Source of the DNA: Parus major
Taxonomy: Eukaryota; Chordata; Aves; Passeriformes; Paridae
Assembly (NCBI RefSeq): GCF_001522545.3
Contig: NC_031768.1
Span: forward strand, 110,551,212 to 110,615,211
DNA length: 64,000 nt
Direction: 5' to 3'
The position numbers and the translations under genes are program-made. A model generated the notes under the pieces. The model ran no database searches. It was not told where the DNA came from and saw nothing but the letters and a program-made list of their open reading frames with translations. Below are positions 1 to 11,161 of the stretch, in pieces. Each line of letters opens with the position of its first letter. The stretch's first letter is position 1.

Positions 1-3000
1 CACCTGCTGCTTTTGCAATTGCTTGGTCTTATAGGACTGTTTTAAAAAGGTGTCCTGTCCTGTTGCCTGCAGTGTGATAAGTGATGGCATGAAGGGTCAG
101 ACTGTAGAATTAGATTCATCCTGTACCTCCCAGCAGAGGTAAGGACTGACTGAATGTTATTTTCAGGCCCTGGGTCTGTACAACCTAAGCAGTCCTGTAG
201 GTTGATGTGTGTGGTGAAATCCACTTCCAGGCTGGGAGCAGGCTGTAAGTTTGCAGCACAAGCACATTATCTTTGAGTGGAGAATTAGTGACTGTGTTCC
301 TTTGCTCTGTGTGAGAGATAGCAGAGGGTTAGTGCTACATCAATCTTCCTTTTAATAATAACTCTTCTGCATCAGGAATTCTGGTATTTACCTTACAAGG
401 TTTATAGCCCTTCCTGAATCTCCCCTAGAGAAGCTGCCATGTGTCCTCTTTCCTCTGCTTTTGTAGTGCCTCTACATTGAAGGTGGAGACAAAATACACC
501 TTGACAGGTGTGCTTGTCCAACAATAAAAATCATTATTCCTAAGCAGGTGCTCAGGAGCTGTGAAAAGACTGTTGAAAGAGTTATTTGCTGGATGTGGAA
601 CTGGTCAAATAATGAACGGCTGAAAGGAATCTTGAGTAAATATCAGTATTTGTTGGATAAATTGCTTACAACAAATAATGTTCTTTTCAGGCTCTATCCA
701 TTTGTCAGGAGACTTGGTGAGGGTGGCTCTAAAGCAAAGACCTTCACAAGGAGCGCAGATCACTGTGTGTAGGGATACTTCTGGAGGCAGTCTGTAGAGG
801 GGTAAAATTCCTCCCAAGGGGAAGAGGATTGTCCTGCCCTGTCCCACTTGTCCATTCTGCTGTGCAGCTCTGCTTGAAGGAAGGAAGGAAAAGTAGTTAC
901 TTCTATCCCAGTCTGTTTGATTTTTGCCAGACTTCTCTGTGTGTTGAGGCTGTTAAATACAGAACAGTAAAAACAAGACAATTTTACACTCCATGTGCCC
1001 TGTTTCACCAGCAGAGCCAAGATAAAACCCACAAACCCCAGGGGATATCCCCACAAACACACAAAGAAAACTGTGAAAGCAACTTAGCTTTCTTCCAAGA
1101 GCAGCAGTTTTAACTTCTGAATGCACCTGGCTAAGTTTGTCACACTCCTACGTGCTGCCTCCTTCCAGTGTGCCAGCTGCTTGTGCATGCAGCACCACAA
1201 ACTCTACCTTCCCCAGGCTCATTGTCTTGAGTATCTCCTCTCAGTGCCTGCATCCACAGTGGTGCAGTGAGGCTGTTGGCATTGGATAGGTCCTTTCTCA
1301 GGTGTAATCAGTCTGGAGGTTTATCATTTCATGATGAGTTTACCTGTAGGAATTGAAATTGCTCGTTACAAGCTGGAGATTGAGATGGCAATTTTTTCCT
1401 AGGAAAAACTGATTTATAAATGACAGAACTTGAATTTTTTTTTTTCCGCAAAAGCTTTCTATGCAAAGCATGATTGTGTCCCACTGTAAGGAAAAGGGCA
1501 TTCATCAAACACTTATCTCAGTGTGTACTGCCTATACTTATGTACAATATTTTATAAGATCACAATGTTAGTTCATGTGGCTTTACTGTATCCCTTTCTG
1601 GATTTGCATGATGTCAGCCTCTTCAGAATAGATTCAGTCTGAGAGAACTAAAGATTTATTGAATTTTTTATTTATTTTCAATTTTATTTTCAATGTTCTC
1701 CTTGCTGCTCAGTTAGAAAGGAGCATTTGGAGAGCAGTGTATTGTATCCTTTTGAAGAATCCTATGAACAACCTTACATGCTGTTAGGCCTTTCAGAGAA
1801 TTTCTTACACTGTGACCTTTTTCAGGAACTGTTCCTCCCCTCTCAAGGGGGACACAAAATCCTCTTCTTTCCATCAAGAAACATTACAACAGTTGTGCTA
1901 TGTGTTGTAATGAATCTCTGTGGAGAAGAACTTTACTGTTTTGGATTTAGTGAAAGCAAATCTGGGTACTCACTGTAAGCATTCATAACATTTCCTTGCA
2001 TGGAAGAAATGAAGACTGCTGCTGTGAATGCTGAGTGGCTCCACAGTGTCACTGAATACAACTTTCTTTAGAATTTGGCTCCTTGCAGTTTGCTTAGAAC
2101 CTGGGAAGCAGTGAGTGGTGGTTGAAGTAAAGGTATGGTTCTACACAAAATATTCACAGCTGGTCTTTTTCTTTTCAAGCTTTCTTCTTCCATGTTTTTC
2201 TGCTTCATTAAAGGGCCTTAAAAATATTTCAGCCTGAAGGATTTCTGCTGAGCTTATCTGCATTTTTCTTACATAAGATAGCGGGGATATAACTAAGAAT
2301 TACATCGTGTCATGAGGTGCAGGGAGAGAAGCCAACGTATATATTAAAGGTATTTTTTAATGTGGAAAGGTGTGTTCTGTAGTCTTTTGAAAATGAAAAC
2401 CTATGAGATACAAGGAACTGAAGTTCCCATGGCTTTCCAGGTATTTCCTGGTTGTCTAAAACAATATTTTGTGCCTGCACCAAGTTTTCTGAAACAGTGT
2501 AGCTGTTGGAAAATGCTTCTTCATGAAATCTTATATATGCCAAAGTCGTATAACCAGGAAAAAAACCCCATTGTAACATGCTTGCATTATAGGTGTTTGC
2601 CCTGATCTCAGTGCAAGGTCTCTGAGAGTGACACTGGTTGTTACTTGAAGAGTTACTACAACTTTGATAATGGCTTGTGCACAACATCTAGGCTCTTGTG
2701 TTCTAAACTTCAGCTAATTTTGAGAACTGGGAATTACAACAGTTGTCAAGTAATTTCAAAAGGACATGGAGTAAAAGCTGGTGTTGTTTATTTTTTTCTC
2801 TTCTCACTTAACTGGCCTAAAACCACCTTCAGCTGCTCTGATCTTAAAGTGTAATGTGTAGAGCAGTGTTTGCTCACTGGAAATCCAGGAAACACTGTCA
2901 GTTCTTTTGGCATCTGCCTGCCCTTATGTGCTTTAAAAAATTGGATAAGAAAATGGGAATCTATTGTGCTGCTCTTGCTTCTTAATGAGAATATCTCGGA

Positions 3001-5510
3001 AAATAAATTGCTTCCTCCACCCTTTTTCTATGAGGAACCCAAGGATAATTCAGGCAGAATCAGAGTAGAAGCTTCAAGTTACTGAAGTTCTGCTTTATCT
3101 GCTTTTGATTCCTTAATGAACCTTCATCTCCAAAAAGATGAGATGGTTATGTTCTGATTAATGTGGACTATTTACCATTTCTGCTGATAAGCTGGAAGGA
3201 TGCATTAAATCTGCCTCAGCAAGTGGCAGTGAAGTTTCAAATGGTAACGAGGACAGCTGCATCTTTCTTTGACTCCTGAAGGTCAAGCGTTTCTAAATCC
3301 TTTCCCAGCTTATAAATAAGACTGCTGATGTGATTCAGTTAGTTATGGAAACTGTAACCTCAAGGATATTTTCAGCCTTTTGTGTTGGTGGAAATACTTC
3401 TGGCTGTATTTATAATGATACTCCAGATAGTGCTTTTCAGTTTTTTTTTGGGCAGTGGCTCATATCAAGCCACAGATGTATTTTGAATGAGTAGTGAGAT
3501 TGCCTAAATCTTAAACTGGAAGTTGGAGTTAGAGCCAGACTTGAAGATGACAAATTCATGAGGAATATGTGTGCCCAAAGCCCTCAGCTTCCCTAGGCTT
3601 GTGTATTTCAGTCTGTGGTTCAGTGCTGCTTGTGCTTGGGGTCTGAGATGGAAGAAGAAATGATTACTTGCAAGATTACAAGCCCTTGCTTGTCAAGGTT
3701 AAGATTTTTGGCTTTTTTTCCCCCAGTGGTATTGAATTGCTGAACAAAGTTGAGATCTGAAACACATATACATATGTATATATATAACCCTCATTTGAGA
3801 AAACAGGGGAGGGAAATGCCTACTGGTTAAAAAGGGGAAGAGCAAGGGCAGGGTCAGGGTTGTGCATAAATCCTGCATCCTCTTCTGGCATGACCTTTGG
3901 CAGAGTCAGGGCCTGGAATGGCAGTCTGCTGCTTAGGGCTGCTGCTGCTGCTGCTGGGGACAGCAGTGTGTGCAGCAGGGGTCACTGCACCCCCAGGGTC
4001 TTCTTATTTTCAGCAGCAGTCTTTGTATTTTGCAGCTTTTGTTTCCAGTCTCGTACTCTTTCTTCTGGCTTCAGCTACTTCCAATTGCTCAGTGGTCCCT
4101 GAAGGTTGCCAGCCCTCTCTGACTTTCCCCCTTTTTCTGTGGCAAAGCTCCTCAAGGATGAAGAGTTTCCTCAGAAGGACACAGCTGCCTCCAGAAGCCT
4201 TGTGCTGATCCTGAGTAATGGGCTGTTTATTGAGCTTACAGATGTTGGCTGTATTTAGAGAAGTGTGTACTATAAAATTACTGTTGCAAGTTCAGTCCTC
4301 ATAAAATACTGCTATACTTGGTCTCTTGTGAAGTATTTTGATGCCAACCCTTCAGAGGGCTTAATCTGATCAGTAAAACTTACCCCACTGCAGCTCCCTT
4401 CTGTAGAAATTTGCTCCAGTGCCATGTTCCTCTTGTGAAGGTACTCCAGCATTTGATGGTTTAATAAAAAAATCAAATATGTGACTGTGCAAAGGTGTAC
4501 AGAGCTACTGACAGGGCTGTCAATTCTTCCTGGGCAACTTCCTCACCTTTTGTGGGAGATACCTTCGATCTGGTTTGCATATTTGCAAATACTTTGAGGA
4601 TGTCACTGAACTTCAGACTATAACTATTTGCATTTGAGCAACAGTCAGATTTAGTTTAGTACAGTGCTTGTTTTTGCCAGTGGAATTGCATTTTTGAAGA
4701 ATAATTTAAAAAAATCAGAAATGCATGAGATAAAGGTACTTCATTTGGATCTTAAATAAGTAGACATGGATTTGTTATGTGACATGGGAAGCATTTACTA
4801 ATCCATCCACAAAAAGATATTTAACATCAGTTATGGCTCTGGATAGTTGAGTTATTTCTTCTGTGTGTTGTTACCTTTTTAAAGTACCTTCTAATGTACC
4901 TGTAAAGGTACCTTCTTGTTTTTGTTTCAAACTATGTGTTGAGTTTTGCCGTTTACAAAACTGTCAGTTTATCACATGCAAGGCCTTTTTTGTAGAGAGA
5001 AAATATATATTTTAAGTGATGCCTTTACAGAGACACCAAATTTATCAGACTAAGGTGTGGACAGACAATTGTGTAAGTAAAAGAATTTGGAGTTAGAGCA
5101 TGAATCTGGTTTGCTTCTGGGATTTTGGTATTGCTTTGGGACTGAGAATACCATGGCTCCTTTTGCTGGAAGTGTTGTTGTTGTAAAGCTGCAGAGATGA
5201 AATGTGTCATTATTTTTTTTAATGCCAATTCCAAATAACTCCTTTTTATGCACAGTAGTTTCAGTCAGATATTCCGAACTCTAATGGGGATGGTGGTGTG
5301 CATATTGCTGGTATTTTTAAAATCATGCTGCCCTAAAAGTGACTCCTTTTCAGTAATGCACTGCTATGAACAAGAAATTTGTGCAACTGAATTTCCTTGC
5401 AGTTCACTGAAGAACTGCGTTTTCTGTGTTGGTGCGTGTCAAATGCTGTGGAATTTAATGTAAATTAAATTTTGAATTATTTTGAATATTGAATATTTCT
5501 ATTTTGAATA
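1..5510. other. Unique noncoding stretch, no gene seen
   Basis: No recognisable exon, RNA gene or interspersed repeat was found here. The open frames are short and match no family I know. Minor low-complexity items are a T run near 1435-1445, an alternating TA-rich tract at about 3762-3787 and six CTG triplets at 3939-3956. The CTG triplets produce a leucine run in one frame, listed separately. The composition is AT-rich and CpG-poor, as in avian introns or intergenic DNA. Confidence 0.6.
3918..4208 (+). other. Open frame with signal-peptide-like start, probably chance
   Basis: From the ATG at 3918 there is a 96-codon open frame. Its first residues, MAVCCLGLLLLLLGTAVCAA, look like a secretory signal peptide with a hydrophobic core and small residues at a possible cleavage site. 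The start context has G at -3 and G at +4, which is favourable. However, the leucines come from a six-copy CTG triplet run (3939-3956). The rest of the frame matches nothing I recognise, and a second plus-strand frame is also open across part of it. No promoter or clear splice donor was seen. I read it as a chance product of the triplet repeat. Confidence 0.1.
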
Positions 5511-5533
5511 GAAAGGCTGTGTCACAGCCTTTC
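5511..5533. repeat. Perfect 23-bp palindrome (11-bp arms, 1-nt centre)
   Basis: The arm gaaaggctgtg (5511-5521) is followed by one t and then its exact reverse complement cacagcctttc (5523-5533). Just upstream (about 5471-5508) the motif 'ttttgaat' occurs three times with small variations. The palindrome could form a cruciform or a dyad protein-binding site. No flanking transposon was recognised. Confidence 0.85.
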
Positions 5534-8500
5534 ACAGCAAATCTTCAGTAAACTCCAGGAATGATGTGAAATGCCATGACTCCTCTTCACAGTCAGGTAT
5601 TTACCCTGAGCCTTTCAGCAAATCTGACAAACCGCATGTTAGAAGAATGTGAGAGAAGTATATCAGCAGTTTGCTTCTCTGAAAGCACACCAGAATCAAA
5701 TCTCTGTTTTTCAGAGGCCCAGTGACAGTTTGCAGCAAGAGCTGGCTGCTATGGCAGCACTCCTCTGATCCTTCACTTGTTAAACAGGGAGGAAAAGCCA
5801 AAAATCAAACTGGGCTGCATTTGCCTCATCAAAGCCAACTCAAATGAGCACATTCCTCTTGTCTTTGATTTTGTTAATTTTTGAGAGGTCTCCCGAGGAG
5901 GTACCTGAATTTGAAGCATGTGGGGAGCTGCTGCTTCTGAGAGCTTAAAATGCTTGCATCTTGCATTAGGAAATCCTGACACGCCGATGTCTGACCAAAC
6001 TGATGTGCATCCAGCTCCTGTGAATCACAGGGCTTCACGGAAAGCTCTTCAAAGCACACTGAAAAGACACCTGCTGGTCACAGCTCAGATTGAATCAATT
6101 GACCAAGTCATTGTTGCAGAGCTCCTGCTGCGTGCCCATTCCGTACACCGTCCCAGCCAAAACTGGGATTGTCTTTGCTCAGCAGAGCTGAATGGCAAAT
6201 ATCCCCCCCTAGTAGGTCATGGATGCCCTAGAGTCAATAATATATCAAGTGTGGATATGGTTAATTAATAGATATGGTTAGTTAATAAATAATATGGATA
6301 TGGTTAGTTAATGGACTTCAACTGAGTTACTGAAAACGTGGTTTTGTAAAAAGACTCCTTCATCTTTCTTCTCTTACCTCCTGAGTCTGGGGTAGCTGAG
6401 GGACACACTCAGCAAAGACTGAGAAAAAGAAGGTGTGCAGAAATTCCACTTTCTCTGTGTCTTTTGTTACCAGGACCAGTCCTCTTGGATCCCCTTCTCT
6501 CCTGGAGCCCTAAAGCTCAGGATTCCTCTAAACAGGCCTTTGAAGAGGTCAGAGTTACCTCTCCAGGGCCAGAGAGAGGCACTCTGCAGGGGTACCCTGT
6601 CATACCATGGAAGAAGGTTTGACAGGTGTAAAGGACTGCTAAAGATAGGTGGAGAGCTGGGGAAGCTAAAGCCCTTACGAGTCACTGGCTCTGAATTCAG
6701 TGTAGAGACCAGTGCACCACATTCACAGGTTTATAAAGAAGCCAAGTTCAAGGTGAAGGCATTTTTTTTTTATGAAACTCAGTGTTTCACAACAAAATTG
6801 GCAAGGTGCCTGTGGTCCACTAGGGAAATACAAAATCAGTCTCATATAAATTAGTTCAGGATTCCTTTTTTTAGTGACCTGCTGCATTTAACTTTTGAGT
6901 AGATGGGATGCTTGTGAGCAGAACTGGATGATTAGTCCTTGAGCCTGATTTCTTCCTGATCTTGGTGACTCTGATACTTGAAGTAAGAGAGGCAGGTGAG
7001 GATGTTTGGTTTTCCTGCTGGATGGTTGGTAATCACCTCTTTTGCTAAACTTGCCAGGGAGGCAGGAATGTGCACAAAACATTCTTGAGATCTGTCTACC
7101 AAATTGCTAGTTTAATCCTCTCTAAACTTCTCTCTAAAAATGCAAGTAGGAATGCAACCCATAGAGATAAAACCTGATGTTTTTGTCACTGTTAATCGTG
7201 TACAGTTTTACATGTTCTGTGGACAACAGCAATGCATACAGTTCCCCATTTGTTGCATGAATTTTGGTCTCATTAAATGTTGATATAACTGAAAGAGCTA
7301 TCAGTCATTTCTGTGAATACTTGAACACTGTCCCTGAGTGTCCATGTGGATGAGATCTTCCCTTTATCCCCCAGAATTAATTCTGTGACACCTCACTGTA
7401 GCAGATGATTATTGATGCTGCAGCAGATGTTTTCCCCCAGTTGGCAAAGGGGAACGTATACATGACCCGGGGCTGCAATGTGCCAGGAGAATTGCAGACC
7501 AAGATCCAGCTAGATGGACTCATGTGGATTGTGTGCATGCCATGTCTTTAAAGTACAGGACAGCTATTCTTTATGGGGAATGAGGGTTAGTTCAACCTCC
7601 TGGCCCAGGTGTTGATGTTCTCCTACAGCCTTGCACACAGGAGTGAATTTATGGGTGTGTGAATGTCGTAGGGTACACGGTTGAGAGCTTTGTTTTCAGT
7701 GTCTCTAGTGCCTGTTATTAGAATGTGTTCTTTAGCTGTCAAGTGACTTCCTCATTTTGTAACTGAGTTAGCTCCTGTCAGAACTGTCACACAGCTGTAT
7801 TTTATGTCTGGTACAAAGACAGATGGGTAAAAATTGAGCCATGCAATTATTTTGTGCCTTTTTAACTTTCCCTTTTTCATCTTCAAGTGATCTAAGCTCT
7901 GTATCTGTTGGCTGTTAAGTACCATATTACTCTGTACTGGGTGGTACAAGATATCAGGTGTTGTATTTTTATACAACTATTTTGATATTACAAACTTGAA
8001 ATGTTTCTTCAAATTCATCCTTTCCTGCCTGCCGTAGACTGCACAATATGAAGCTAATTTGATGTACTTTCAAATTCAAGTGAAGTGGGAGGTTCTTCCT
8101 GCCATCTCCAAGAGTTTGCGTCTCTTTATTTTTCCCAGACTGAATTTGTGATCGCAGGTAGATGTAGACATATGACCAATGTTAATTTATCCTGATCTGT
8201 GAAATTTAACTCAGAAGTAATTAGAATGAATGTCACTTAGCATTTTAAATTTTATGGGAAAGAGATGATGCCAGCATTGCACCAAAGAAAGCTTCCTAAT
8301 GACAGAGGAGTAGTATCTGTGCCTCCAGCTGTGAATTTCCTGATGGTATTAATGGAAGCTGAACAATAATATTAACTCTTTGTCTTAATTTAGGTGTGTA
8401 ACTTATTTTGGATTTGATACTCTATTTATAGCTTTGGCACAAGGTTGAACACACTTATCACACCTCATTGGTTGCAAATTTTACCCTCAGAAAGATTAAG

Positions 8501-10617
8501 AGTCTCTTTTTTATTGATTCCCAAGCTGAGCAATTTCATTTTTGGTTTTTGTACCTTGACCTCTAACTCTTGGGTCCATTAGGACCCCACACCAACAAGC
8601 TGTAGACACATTAGCTACAGAGGGAAAGAAGAAAAAACACTGTCTACAGCAAGGGATGCATTAATAGATTGAATTCAAACATAGAAAAGGCAATTTTTTT
8701 CCTGCTGGGAAGCAGAATTCACAGGAGAATCATCTCAGGCTAAAGAACATGATATGAAAATCAATAAAGGCCCTGTTGTGCTGGTGATATGTCCAGAAAG
8801 TGTCATTTTATATCTTGTTAGTGGATATCTAAAGGAAGTTAAATCTACTTTGCTTATAATAACTGGATAAATTCTCTTTCATCAGTGGACTATTTTGCTA
8901 TTCAAAGTAAAAGTGAAAAATGGTGGAGAGGCTGCTTTGGATATGATGAGACTGATTGAAGAAAATGGCTGTTAAGGGTGTTTGGTTGTTTTATTAGGCT
9001 GATGCTGTTTCCAGAAGGATTTTCAGCTCTGTTTTCAAATCAGAGATACAAAAGAGTAATTAAAAATAGAAGGTTTTTTTTTTTTCCTATCTATTTGATT
9101 GGAAGAAAACTCTGCACTTGACATTTTTACTGTATTAATGCTCCAGACAAACTGTAAACACCATTTGCTTTAGTGCAGTGGATGAAGGAATTATGGTTCT
9201 TGGTTAAGTTTATCTCCATTATTAATGTTGTAGGCTGGATAAACTCAAATGATGGCAGTGATAACTGCACACAGCCCTTGATATAGTTGTGGCCTTGCAA
9301 AATTAGCATGGAATGTGGTAATATTATTATAGAAGATTCAATTAAGTTATTGATTGAAAAGCCCATTTTTCTGGCAGAAGGAAGAACATGAGTGAGGGAA
9401 GAAAAAGGAAGAGTTATTGTGTGTACTGCAACTCAGTTTTTCTGTTTCTTTCTGGGAGGAATTCTGGTTTTTTTTGCTACACTCTCTCCTACTAAGTGAT
9501 CTTTTGCTTTTCTTGGTCCTTTCCTTTAACTGGTTAGCTTACTTATTTCTCAATGAAACTACAGTTTTCCTAATTGGTTTGGGGTTTTGGACAATTTTCT
9601 CATAAAATTTAGCATCTCCATCTCTCCAGTGTATGCTCATCTCTAGCTGTGGGATAATCTGTCCCAGCACCCACATTATTTATTTTCTTACCATTAAAGT
9701 ATCCTTAATAATCTGAAGGGAAATCCTGCTAAAGAAAATGACATAGCACAAGTGCAAGGCTTGGTTACTACAGAAGGTTTTGGTTTACTGGCATTTGACC
9801 TCATGTTGTTGATTGGGGTGAAATATAAAGACAATTAGGACCTCCTTTGTTTCTGGGGTTTTTTAGAGGCCTATAGGACCAGCTGGCTTGATAATGAAAC
9901 CAAGGCTTGAGTAATAGTTATTGGTGTAGTAAACATACAAAAGTTCAAAATATAAACCTCCCCCTAACAGGTCTGAATGCTTTTTTTCAGCCTTTAGGAG
10001 TGATATCATTAGTGCACCATGGATGGCTTTGCTACCTACCTCTGGTCTTGTGAGACTTGTGGTTCCATGACTACCCTGGCAGCATGAAACTGCTGTAACC
10101 CCCAGATGTGACCTCCCCAAAATGTGCTTACCCTGGTCTATAACTCCTGCTAGTTTGCTCTCTCTGTAAATATCAAACTGAGGAGCTTGTTAGGTCTGTG
10201 GGAAAGATAAGACATTTCCTTGCATGTTCCTCTTCATTACGGCTGCAGGCCTGTGTATGTGTAATTTTCACCTGCGTCCACACATGTGTGAAATGTCTGG
10301 TTTCTTACTGAATGGGTCAGAAGTTACCTCTATGGTACAAAATACTTTTCCCACTTTTGCTCTTTTCTCTCTCATCTCTTTCACACAAACTCATTTCAAC
10401 AATAGTGTTCATTGAACATCTGCTATTAAATTTCTGTTCTTGAATTTAAATGACTGTCTTAAATCTCATTAATTTGAATAATACGTTTTATTAAAATTGG
10501 ACTCTAAATCCAGCACTATCTGTGCTATGTCAGCTTCCTTATATCCTCCTTAACCTTACTCATTAGAGGAAAATAGCTGCAATGGTACTTTGGATACTGC
10601 TTTAAAGAATATTTTCT
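5534..10617. other. Unique noncoding stretch, no gene seen
   Basis: The stretch holds unique AT-rich sequence. Two plus-strand open frames (5918-6268 with 116 codons, 6435-6854 with 139 codons) match no known protein and are within chance length. A T12 run lies at 9074-9085. Between about 5980 and 6190 there are several CpGs in an otherwise CpG-poor area, raised as a possible conserved element in the findings. No repeat family was recognised. Confidence 0.55.
6254..6312 (+). repeat. Imperfect tandem repeat, three copies of a gatatggttagttaat motif
   Basis: Copies begin at 6254 (gatatggttaattaat), 6271 and 6297 (both gatatggttagttaat). Spacings are 17 and 26 bp; the middle copy carries an extra 'aaataatatg'. 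It is a short local duplication of TA-rich sequence containing TTAAT/TTAGTTAA cores. No transposon context was seen. Confidence 0.8.
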
Positions 10618-11161
10618 GTTATAGTTGATTGTGCTTGGTTGACCCCAGCCATCAGCTAAGCCATCATCACTGAGTTGCTCACTCACTTCCCCCTCTCAGC
10701 AGGATGTGGGAGAGAATAAGGCAGCATTTAGAAATTGTCAGGCTAAAGTTAATAAGTAAGTCAGAGAAAGAGAAACAAACAAGAAAAGCCCAGAAGTGAT
10801 GCAAAAGCCATCAGCACCTCCCACAAGCAGCCTGATGTCCAGCCAGTCTCTGAGGAATCATGACCTCCCAAAACTGCCTTCTGCTTAGGTATTCTATTAT
10901 TTGCTATGACATTATATGGCATGGAATATTCCTTTGGCCAGCTGAGGTCAGCAGTCTTGGCTGTGTCACATCCCAAATTCTTTCCCACCTTGGCCTGATA
11001 GCTGGGAGAGAGAGTGGAGTAAAAAAACCTTCATTCTGTGCAAATACTTCTCAGCAGCAGCCAAAACATTGGTGTGTTCTCAATCTCAATCAGAAATTCA
11101 AAACACAGCACCACATGCAATGCTATGAAGAAAATTAACCCCATCTCAGGTAGACTCAGTA
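10618..11161 (-). mobile_element. Old avian ERVL-type solo LTR, decayed
   Basis: The block aligns, by memory of the family, along its whole length with an LTR common in bird genomes. Read on the minus strand, its 5' end is at about 11161 and its 3' end at about 10618. Family landmarks visible in plus orientation are 'gattgtgcttggttgacccc' near 10628, the 'cccctctcagcaggatg' block near 10691, 'atggcatggaatattcc' near 10916, 'ggctgtgtcacatccc' near 10958 and 'atgaagaaaattaacccc' near 11126. Where the family has its TATA and CRE-like promoter elements (about 10890-10915) this copy is degraded. No gag, pol or env remnant adjoins it, so it is a solo LTR or a fragment. Target-site duplications were not identifiable. 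The open frames here (10761-10988 minus, 10860-11138 plus) are incidental. Confidence 0.75.

Noticed and set aside
6435..6854. The 139-codon plus-strand open frame as a gene or exon
   Set aside because: It matches no protein I know, it begins with a non-ATG codon, and its splice-like motifs are ordinary.
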